Of a stretch of DNA of 32,040 nucleotides, positions 22,858 through 29,784 are shown piece after piece. Made by a program: the position numbers and the translations under genes. Positions within the stretch are counted from its first letter, which is position 1, and every line of letters starts with the position of its first letter. The notes beneath the pieces were generated by a model, which ran no database searches, was not told the origin of the DNA, and saw nothing but the letters and a program-made list of their open reading frames with translations. Source of the stretch: Acidobacteriota bacterium (GTDB taxonomy: Bacteria; Acidobacteriota; Vicinamibacteria; Vicinamibacterales; UBA2999); assembly GCA_016190945.1 (NCBI GenBank), contig JACPPO010000026.1:1-32040 (forward strand), read 5' to 3'.

Positions 22858-23053
22858 AAGGATTCGCCTCCTGGTAGTCCGATGCCCCTCGCATCGGTAC
22901 GTGGTTCCCGCGGAGTTCTTCAGCAGCCGAGCAGCAGCGAACCATGAGCCCAAGGAGCGGCCGTTGGATGGACGTTCGGCGGGCGACCGGGCGGCGACGA
23001 CCCTGCGGTACAACGATGATATCACGCGGTGGGGCTCACGGCGGCCTCGGTCC

Positions 23054-23299
23054 TCAGCGCAACGGTGGCGTCGCGCCGCCGGACGCCAGCGACGCAAATT
23101 CACGACGTGACAGCCGACTGTCGTCGTTCGTATCGAGCCGGTTGAAGGCTGCCGCCATCCCGTGCCGTTCCCTCGGTTCGATCCGCCCGTTGTTGTTCGT
23201 GTCGAGGCACTCGAAGCGTTGATCCGAGGTCGTCTGACCAGTGAAGTCGTGTAGGAGCGGTGTCCGCGCGAGAGAGGCGCGCCGCGCCTGACCCTGGTC
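23054..23299 (-). pseudogene. EF-hand protein remnant (C-terminal ~82 codons, no start codon found)
   Basis: Not in the ORF track. Minus-strand translation: ...TSDQRFECLDTNNNGRIEPRERHGMAAAFNRLDTNDDSRLSRREFASLASGGATPPLR*. Two 12-residue EF loops at 23168-23203 and 23099-23134, 23 codons apart. Confidence 0.7.
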
Positions 23300-23316
23300 T
23301 TACCAATGAGGTAAGA
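23298..23316. promoter_or_regulatory. Palindrome TCTTACC-AATGA-GGTAAGA just upstream of the vapB-like start; candidate operator
   Basis: Perfect 7-bp arms, 5-nt spacer, ending 8 nt before the ATG at 23325. Confidence 0.6.
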
Positions 23317-23324
23317 TGTTCCTT

Positions 23325-23573
23325 ATGCCCACCACAACGGTCTCTTCCAAGGGTCAGGTCGTGATTCCGCGCCATCTCCGAGAGAAACACCGCCTGACGT
23401 CCGGCATGAGACTTCAGATCAGCGAGACAGACGAGGGCCTCGTGCTGTCGCCGATCAGGAGAGCCCGGCCCTCTACAGGAGAGCCTGGATGGCGATCGCT
23501 GCGCGGATGTGCGAAGGGCACGAACGCGCTGAAGCAGCACGTCGAGGAGCACCGGCGTGAAGCGAAACGCTAG
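23325..23573 (+). CDS. AbrB/MazE/VapB-type antitoxin
   Basis: MPTTTVSSKGQVVIPRHLREKHRLTSGMRLQISETDEGLVLSP is the SpoVT/AbrB swapped-hairpin pattern. Confidence 0.88.
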   Translation: MPTTTVSSKGQVVIPRHLREKHRLTSGMRLQISETDEGLVLSPIRRARPSTGEPGWRSLRGCAKGTNALKQHVEEHRREAKR

Positions 23574-23988
23574 GTTCTGCCTCGATGCGTTTGCCTGGCT
23601 GGCGTGGCTCCAGGACGAGCCCGGCGCCGCGGCCGTTCAGCGTTGCCTCGACGAGGCTGAGCAGGGCCGTGGCGAGTGTGTGACCTCGATCGTCAACTTG
23701 GGCGAGGCGTACTACCGGCTGATTCGCATCGATCGACGTGAGAAAGCGGAATCGCTGTGGCGGATGGCGCTTCTACGCGCGCTCCCGGTCTCCGTGAAGG
23801 AAGCGACGCAGCGGAGAGTGCGACGGGCAGCCGAATTGAAAGCAAGCCATGCCATCGCGTATGCAGATGCCTTCGCGGTCGCGACGGCTCTCGAGTTTCA
23901 GGCGACGCTCCTGACAGGTGACCCGGAGATAAAGCCGCTTGTTGGTGAGCAGGATCTCGAGGTGCAGTGGTTACCCCAACGTCCCTGA
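23557..23988 (+). CDS. PIN-domain (VapC-type) toxin
   Basis: LDAFAWLAWLQDEPGA, SIVNLGEAYYRL, KASHAIAYADAFAVATAL, TGDPEIKPL give the PIN acidic residues. GTG start overlaps the antitoxin stop. Confidence 0.9.
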   Translation: MKRNARFCLDAFAWLAWLQDEPGAAAVQRCLDEAEQGRGECVTSIVNLGEAYYRLIRIDRREKAESLWRMALLRALPVSVKEATQRRVRRAAELKASHAIAYADAFAVATALEFQATLLTGDPEIKPLVGEQDLEVQWLPQRP

Positions 23989-24302
23989 GGAGTGGCTCCC
24001 GGTCCAGTTAGGTGAGCCTCAATTTGGGCACGACGCGACCACGTATCGATCCCCGGCGCCACGTCCCACCCGTTGAGGACCATCGAACCGAGCCGCTGGA
24101 GCAGGCGTGTGCTACCGAGCGGACGCCTCGCGCGACACAACGGCGATCCCGACGCTCATCCCCCGCGAGACTTCGACGCGCCCACCGCAGTCGCGCTCTT
24201 CGTTGCTGCCGGTGCCAAGGGGGTCGAAGCAGGGCGCCCAATGCCAGCTCCGACATCCAATGGCGTGCCGGGAAGCATCCCGGCCGGAGCCGGACCATCG
24301 CG

Positions 24303-24448
24303 CGCCGTGGGGCCGGAATCCCGCATGCCGATTCTCTCCTCGAAAGGAGGGAAAAGAATCTCCTCCTCCCAGGCGATGTGCGCCCGGAGACCGGACTCAA
24401 CCTGCGAAAGAAGCTGCTTCGCCCTTCCCCGCCGTGGGAATTCTTGCG
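24303..24448 (-). repeat. Partial second copy of the hemerythrin gene (source 22648-22791)
   Basis: Near-identical ~145-bp DNA, e.g. GCCGTGGGGCCGGAATCCCGCATGCCGATTCTCTCCTCGAAAGGAGGGAAAAGAATCTCCTCCTCCCAGGCGATGTGCGCCCGGAGACCGGACTC in both places. Confidence 0.93.
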
Positions 24449-24539
24449 TACCGTGCGTCCGTCGGTGCCGGGCTGCTGGGCCCCCGCCGCAACGGGAACG
24501 AACATCAGTCCAAGAAACAACATCACTGCGCGGCACATG
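24303..24539 (-). pseudogene. Signal-peptide ORF joined to the hemerythrin fragment, frameshifted just after the junction
   Basis: MCRAVMLFLGLMFVPVAAGAQQPGTDGRTVRKNS reads in frame with hemerythrin RKNS. A net 2-nt insertion (GGGCAGGCG vs GGGGAAGGGCG) then moves the hemerythrin frame to ...AKQLLSQVESGLRAHIAWEEEILFPPFEERIGMRDSGPTA. Confidence 0.65.
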
Positions 24540-24615
24540 GCACCCCTCCCGCTAACCATTTTCGTGTCAGGATTCATGCCGCCGGCAGCGTTCCGGCCTG
24601 AGGCATAATAGGGTC

Positions 24616-25047
24616 ATGCCATATCCCGAACAGTTTGTTGCCCCGATGCGAGCGGACCTCACGCGTTTAGGCGTGGAGGAGCTGAGGAGTGCGGCGGAGG
24701 TCGACGGCGCCGTCCGCCACACCCGCGGCACGCTGATGATTGTCGTGAACTCGATCTGCGGGTGTGCGGCCGGCCAAGCGCGGCCCGGCGTCGCACTCGC
24801 GCTGCGGCATGGCGTACGGCCTCGTCGAATCGCCACCGTGTTTGCGGGCGCCGACATCGAGGCGACCGACCGCGCGCGGAGCTATTTCACCGGCTATGCG
24901 CCGTCGTCTCCATCGATAGGGCTGTTGCGAGAGGGTCAACTGGTGTGGATGCTCGAGCGCGGACAGATCGAAAATCAAGGGCCCGAGCAGATCGCCGCGA
25001 TGCTGACGGCCGCGTTCGATCAATTCTGCGCAACGGCGACGGCGTAG
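24616..25047 (+). CDS. BrxA/BrxB-family bacilliredoxin
   Basis: MPYPEQFVAPMRADLTRLGVEELRSAAEVD..., CGC motif in VVNSICGCAAGQARPG, YFTGYAPSSPSIGLLREGQLVWMLER. Confidence 0.88.
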   Translation: MPYPEQFVAPMRADLTRLGVEELRSAAEVDGAVRHTRGTLMIVVNSICGCAAGQARPGVALALRHGVRPRRIATVFAGADIEATDRARSYFTGYAPSSPSIGLLREGQLVWMLERGQIENQGPEQIAAMLTAAFDQFCATATA

Positions 25048-25053
25048 GGCGGC

Positions 25054-25524
25054 CTACAACGCGCGAAACAACGGGCGAGCGGCGGGCATCCCCGGCCACG
25101 GAATCGTGAGCGCGATTGCCAGGAGCGCCAGCCCAAGGAAGATCGCCGCCAGCTTATGGCGGCGGACGGCATCAGTCGTCTTGCGAACGCGCACACGGCC
25201 AACGTGCACGAGCACGACCGCGACCAGCATGCCGAAGATGTGTTCGACCGCCCAGAACCGCAGCATCGAATTCCGCATCGCGGCTCCGAAGTCCTGAAAG
25301 GCGACCTGCGTTATCGGGCTCAGGCCGAGATACAGCGCGAGACCGAGCAGGAGCTGCACGTCCACCGCGATCACGAACCAGAGCCCTGCACGGCTATCGG
25401 CCGTCCCCCATTCGCGGCGCGCGCGCGCGCCCGCGAGAGCGCGGACAAACGCGGCGATCCCGCTTGCCAGAACAGCCCATCGAAGGAGCGAATGAATCAC
25501 GAGCGTGGCTAAATACATGTTCAC
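25054..25524 (-). CDS. Small four-TM membrane protein of unknown function
   Basis: Four hydrophobic helices with conserved-looking His residues (VIHSLLRW, VEHIFGMLVAVVLVHVGRVRV). Confidence 0.7.
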   Translation of the reverse strand: MNMYLATLVIHSLLRWAVLASGIAAFVRALAGARARREWGTADSRAGLWFVIAVDVQLLLGLALYLGLSPITQVAFQDFGAAMRNSMLRFWAVEHIFGMLVAVVLVHVGRVRVRKTTDAVRRHKLAAIFLGLALLAIALTIPWPGMPAARPLFRAL

Positions 25525-25596
25525 AATCGCTGTGGGATTACGGCGCCTCGACTCAGAAGCGGCGCTCCGCCCAGTTCTATACCTCTCGATCGCCCT

Positions 25597-25987
25597 CTAG
25601 CGCGAACGCATTCGCCAAGGGCGCACTCTGCAAGGACGGGCCGAGCAAGCTGCCAATCCGTTCCCGGTCGTCCGAGGCTCCGGCGACGGCCGCAGGCACG
25701 AGTGCGGTTGCGCGATCGTCGATCGTGCCTTGCGGAACATTCCGCAGCGTGCCGTGTCGACCGCACCACCTGACATGAGAATGGCGACCCAGTGATACTG
25801 CGTGAGACGGGGTCCCCGCTGCACAAACGCGTGGTCCAGATCGGTAGTGAAATGATACTTGACGGTGCCATTCAGAATCCAACCGAAGCCGGTGCCGACC
25901 TTCGCCGTCGCCAGAAGCACCCAGGCGCTGGGCGAGCGCAGACGTAATCCACCTACCTCCCTGGCGTCCGTGTTCCATGTGAGGCAC
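25597..25987 (-). pseudogene. Possible coding remnant, identity unknown
   Basis: One frame reads protein-like for ~50 residues (WVLLATAKVGTGFGWILNGTVKYHFTTDLDHAFVQRGPRLTQYHWVAILM), then becomes Arg/Ser-rich. Confidence 0.3.
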
Positions 25988-26124
25988 GCCGATTACAGCT
26001 GGCTGCTGACGCGTACGTCGGCGCCAGGCTCAAGAATCAGTTCACCGAAGGAATGTGAACTTGGCTTGCCCGGACGTGCCACTGCCCGCCGACTCGAAGA
26101 TCCCACGAGCTCAATCTTGAAGCT

Positions 26125-26787
26125 TCAGCTCTCGAACTTCCGAACCAGGCACACACGCAGGAGCTCGTTGCCATCCCAGAGCGGGGGGCCGTAGTCGACG
26201 AACCACCCCTCGGCGTGGAAGAGGCCGACGTAAACGCGGTTGTTGAGGAAATCCACAGAGTAACCCCAGTGATAGAACCCAAGAAGGAGACGTTCGCGGG
26301 TGGCTTCAAAGATGCGCAAGGCTGCCTCGGTGACCATGGCTTCATGGGCGCGCTGCAGTTGTGGTCCCAGCTCCCGGACTGCCTTCTCCTGTTTCGGCCA
26401 AGACGTCCGGCCGAACCGGCCGTTGAAGTCAATCAGATGGTAGCCGGGGTCGAACTTCTCCGGCATTACCCGTAGCCACCGCCCTACAGCCCCCCCTAGC
26501 CACCAGTTGTTGTCGTAGAAGCACGGTTGGCGCTCCGCGTTCACACCGACCCGCTTCCGTTCCTCGCGGAGTGAATTGCCGCGAAGATAGACTAGACGCC
26601 AGTCACAGCTCTCTTCCTCATTGTCCTTGGCACATGCCCGAAGTGTGTTCTCGGAGTAACGGATGGGGAACTCTACTTCTCCTTTGGCCTGGGCTTTGGT
26701 TAAGACGTTGGCCCGACCAAGGATGGCAACAGCCATCTTCTCAGCCTCGCTCAGTAGATCGATTTCTGCCACGGACACTAAATCCAA
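26125..26787 (-). CDS. Hypothetical protein, no recognised family
   Basis: 220 aa with balanced composition (MDLVSVAEIDLLSEAEKMAVAILGRANVLTKAQAKGEVEF...FYHWGYSVDFLNNRVYVGLFHAEGWFVDYGPPLWDGNELLRVCLVRKFES). Confidence 0.7.
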   Translation of the reverse strand: MDLVSVAEIDLLSEAEKMAVAILGRANVLTKAQAKGEVEFPIRYSENTLRACAKDNEEESCDWRLVYLRGNSLREERKRVGVNAERQPCFYDNNWWLGGAVGRWLRVMPEKFDPGYHLIDFNGRFGRTSWPKQEKAVRELGPQLQRAHEAMVTEAALRIFEATRERLLLGFYHWGYSVDFLNNRVYVGLFHAEGWFVDYGPPLWDGNELLRVCLVRKFES

Positions 26788-26865
26788 TGATTCAGCGGCC
26801 CTTGCGGGTTGCCGCCCGTTTGCGCTCCGCTTTCATGATACCCTTCGCCTCCAGCCAGGCCCGCA

Positions 26866-27164
26866 AGGCCGGCCGAATCTGTTCTGTCGGCGGACGTGGA
26901 GGACGGCAATTGCCCACAGCGGCTGCTTTCTGGACCATAAACAATCAGATAATCGCGCACTCGTTTGAGCCGCGACGGGCGCGCCCTCGGATCCGGTCGA
27001 CGTGTCCGATTCGCGGGAACGACACAAGATCCCCGATGGCCTGCAGAATGTCATCGCGCACCCGCTCGGCGGCCGGCTGGTTGTTTCTTGCGATGTGCTG
27101 CCAAGATGTCGGTGATGTCCTGGATGACTTCGGGTGAAAGCTCGAACCCGCCGCTTCTGGTCAT
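26866..27164 (-). pseudogene. Frameshifted ParE/RelE-superfamily toxin
   Basis: Consecutive blocks in different minus frames: MTRSGGFELSPEVIQDITDILAAHRKKQPA / AERVRDDILQAIGDLVSFPRIGHVDRIRGRARR / LKRVRDYLIVYGPES / KQPLWAIAVLHVRRQNRFGR. Together they follow the ParE layout. Confidence 0.72.
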
Positions 27165-27196
27165 TGGCGCGGGTGCTTCAACAGGTCGTCCTCACG

Positions 27197-27268
27197 CTAG
27201 CGCAAGTTCTCGAAAAATGCTTCGCTGTCGATCGGCTTGACCCGGCCGCTCTTCAGGTCGTCATTTCG
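27197..27268 (-). pseudogene. Antitoxin C-terminal remnant upstream of the parE-like pseudogene
   Basis: RNDDLKSGRVKPIDSEAFFENLR* resembles addiction-module antitoxin C-termini; stop is 33 bp before the toxin ATG. Confidence 0.55.
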
Positions 27269-27283
27269 GCGAGCTCGCGGTCC

Positions 27284-27769
27284 TCACTCTGGTGGCCCCG
27301 TTGGCACTGTGGGGTCCACTCGTGGCCGGGATCCATCAGCCGCGCGCCGGGCTTGGGGTGCTCGCCGAAGGCGCCATAGGACCAGGACCCATACGAATAC
27401 GACGTGGAACCATAGGAACGTAGGAACCACAATGGCCGCAGCGATGGCAAGCAAAAAGACCACAGTGGTTGGACGGCTCGAAATCAGCACTTGAAGGCGC
27501 TGCCAGAGCGTCGTCATCGGCAGGTCATCCGACACGAGCGCAACAGCGATCGCCAGAGCAGCCCAGGCAACGACAATCTCTAGCACTAATATCAAACCCG
27601 CTTGCCCGAAGCTGGAAAGGCCGAGTAACCTCAAAAGTTCCAGTTGTGGTTTTGTACGAGCCTTGCTGGTAGGCCTCGTGCGATCCTTGGCGGGTGTCCT
27701 GCGCCCCGATTGGTCAGACTGGGCTTCGTCCACGGCTTGCAGTTTCTCTGGCGGGCCGGTTAGCTCCAT
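27284..27769 (-). CDS. Small membrane protein of unknown function
   Basis: Two hydrophobic segments (GLILVLEIVVAWAALAIAVALV; TTVVFLLAIAAAIVVPTFLWFHVVFVWVLVLW) with a charged N-terminus. Confidence 0.55.
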   Translation of the reverse strand: MELTGPPEKLQAVDEAQSDQSGRRTPAKDRTRPTSKARTKPQLELLRLLGLSSFGQAGLILVLEIVVAWAALAIAVALVSDDLPMTTLWQRLQVLISSRPTTVVFLLAIAAAIVVPTFLWFHVVFVWVLVLWRLRRAPQARRAADGSRPRVDPTVPTGPPE

Positions 27770-27794
27770 CGGTCTTCTAGCTCCATCGGTCTTC
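27761..27794. repeat. Tandem 17-bp duplication TAGCTCCATCGGTCTTC x2 over the start region of the 27284-27769 ORF
   Basis: Two exact adjacent copies, 27761-27777 and 27778-27794. Confidence 0.95.
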
Positions 27795-27814
27795 CCCTGT
27801 ACACTAATCGATCA

Positions 27815-27837
27815 ACCCCTGGCTTGAAGCCGGGGGT
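27815..27837. repeat. Hairpin ACCCCTGGCTT-G-AAGCCGGGGGT
   Basis: About 10-bp stem with one T-G wobble and a 3-nt loop; resembles REP/IS200-type imperfect palindromes. Confidence 0.6.
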
Positions 27838-27892
27838 CTGATGAATTATCGCTTGAGAAGGCCCGAACGCGGCGTATTCTAATCAGGCAATG

Positions 27893-28003
27893 GCTCCGCC
27901 CTTGATATCCCGGCGGAGCCCTTGTCTGGTTGCCAGTGTCTCTTCCACCCCACGGCGCAGGCGTGCGCCGTGGGGGCCCCGGCCTTGGCGCGCGTCGCGC
28001 GCC
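27893..28003. repeat. Cluster of strong perfect inverted repeats
   Basis: GGCTCCGCC...GGCGGAGCC; CCCCACGGCGCA-GGCG-TGCGCCGTGGGG (27948-27975); GGCGCGCG-T-CGCGCGCC (27987-28003). Confidence 0.85.
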
Positions 28004-28340
28004 TTGCTGCGGGGCTGGCGACCCCGGGCGTCTGTTGACCGTTTACCGCTCTTCGCCGAGGAGGCCCGAGACAGAGAAGCTGGCGGAGTCTCGGCTCGGC
28101 GCTTCGCCGCGGAGCCACGCAGCCCACGGCTGTTGGAAGCGTACGGTCGCCTGCCGTTGAGCTTCGAGGCCCACCCGGGGACAGACCGACCGCCAGGTGA
28201 AGTTTCTCGCCCGCGGTGGCGGCCAAGGCTTGTTCTTAACCGCGGCGGAGGCGCGCTCGTCCTGAACTTGAACAGGTCGCAGGCTGAGATCCGGTCGCTG
28301 AGCAACATCGTCCGGTCATGCGACCGCGATCTTCATGCTC

Positions 28341-29726
28341 CTACATCAGCACGCGGATGATGTCGGACCGGGTGATGATGAAGGTCTTCTCCGTCTTGAA
28401 GTCGCGAACGAGGATCGCGGGATTCTCAGGAGTGATCATCGTCGACAGCAGCTCGACAGGCGTGGAGACGTCGGCAAACGGAAACGCCGGCTGCATAATC
28501 GCCTCGACCGGCTTCCGCTTGATGTCGGGATTGCGCACGAACTCGTTGTAGAGATGCGACTCGTTCAACGACCCGATGACGCGGCCGTCGCGGGTGACGG
28601 AGATCTGCGAGAAGTCGTGGTCGCTCATCACGCGGATCGCCTCCTCGACGGGCCGCGCAGCCTCGACGGCATACAGCTCGCCTGAGACCCCGAGCGCCAC
28701 CAGATCGCGTGCGGTCATGCCGGTGACCTCGAGGAAGCCCTTCGCGCGCATCCACTCGTCGTTGTACATCTTCGCGAGGTACCGGGTACCGTGGTCGTGA
28801 AAGATGACCACGACCACGTCGTCCCTGGTGAAGTGGTCCTTCAGCTGCAGCAACCCGGCCATCGCGGAACCGGCCGAGTTGCCGGCAAAGATCCCCTCCT
28901 CGCGCGTGATGCGCCGCGTCATGATGGCGGCGTCCTTGTCCGTCACTTTCTCGAAGTGGTCGATGATTCCGAAATCGACGTTGGCGGGCAGGAAGTCCTC
29001 ACCGATGCCTTCAGTGATGTACGGGTAGATCTCATTCTTGTCGAAAATTCCGGTCTCCTTGTATTTCTTGAAGACCGAGCCGTACGTGTCGATGCCCCAG
29101 ACCTTGATCGTCGGGTTGCGCGTCTTGAGGTAGCGGCCGACGCCGGTAATCGTGCCGCCGGTGCCGACGCCGCACACAAGGTGCGTCACGCGTCCGTCTG
29201 TCTGCTCCCAGATCTCCGGGCCCGTCTGCTCGTAATGCGCCTGCGTGTTCGACAGGTTGTCGTACTGATTGGCCTTCCACGCATTGGGAATCTCCCGCTC
29301 CAGCCGCGACGACACGGAATAGTACGACCGCGGGTCTGCCGGATCCACGTCCGTCGGGCACACGATGACTTCCGCGCCGAACGCTTTCAGCGCGTCGATC
29401 TTCTCCTTCGACTGCTTGTCCGTGGTGGTGAAGATGCACTTGTAACCCTTCACGACCGCGGCGATCGCCAACCCCATGCCCGTGTTGCCGGAGGTGCCTT
29501 CGATGATCGTGCCGCCGGGCTTCAGCCGGCCGGCTATTTCCGCGTCCTCGATCATCTTGACGGCCATGCGGTCTTTGATCGAGTTGCCGGGGTTGAAAGT
29601 CTCCACCTTGGCGAGCACGGTTGCGTCGATCAGGCCGCGGGTAATCGAATTGATGCGGACCATCGGGGTGTTGCCGATGGCGTCGAGGATGCTGTCGCAG
29701 ATTTTCCGGCTCGGTGCGTTCGACAC
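28341..29726 (-). CDS. cbs: Cystathionine beta-synthase with PLP domain and C-terminal CBS-domain pair
   Basis: ETFNPGNSIKDRMAVKMIEDAE (PLP Lys), GTSGNTGMGLAIAA, GVGTGGTITGVGRYLK, then CBS repeats (VMSDHDFSQISVTRDGRVIGSLNESHLY...). Confidence 0.93.
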   Translation of the reverse strand: MSNAPSRKICDSILDAIGNTPMVRINSITRGLIDATVLAKVETFNPGNSIKDRMAVKMIEDAEIAGRLKPGGTIIEGTSGNTGMGLAIAAVVKGYKCIFTTTDKQSKEKIDALKAFGAEVIVCPTDVDPADPRSYYSVSSRLEREIPNAWKANQYDNLSNTQAHYEQTGPEIWEQTDGRVTHLVCGVGTGGTITGVGRYLKTRNPTIKVWGIDTYGSVFKKYKETGIFDKNEIYPYITEGIGEDFLPANVDFGIIDHFEKVTDKDAAIMTRRITREEGIFAGNSAGSAMAGLLQLKDHFTRDDVVVVIFHDHGTRYLAKMYNDEWMRAKGFLEVTGMTARDLVALGVSGELYAVEAARPVEEAIRVMSDHDFSQISVTRDGRVIGSLNESHLYNEFVRNPDIKRKPVEAIMQPAFPFADVSTPVELLSTMITPENPAILVRDFKTEKTFIITRSDIIRVLM

Positions 29727-29784
29727 CGCTTGATCTTATCGCGTCGACGAGCCCCGATCGGCCGATGCGGGGGACTTCTTGGGA

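Noticed and set aside
23316-23324. Longer antitoxin start at 23316 (MFLMPTTT...)
   Set aside because: Its start overlaps the palindrome; the ATG at 23325 begins the conserved AbrB pattern directly.
25597-25920. Octapeptide GPRLTQYH shared with the 6397-8436 protein (RGPRLTQYHL versus RGPRLTQYHW)
   Set aside because: Surrounding residues do not align, so homology is not supported; kept only as a possible unknown remnant.
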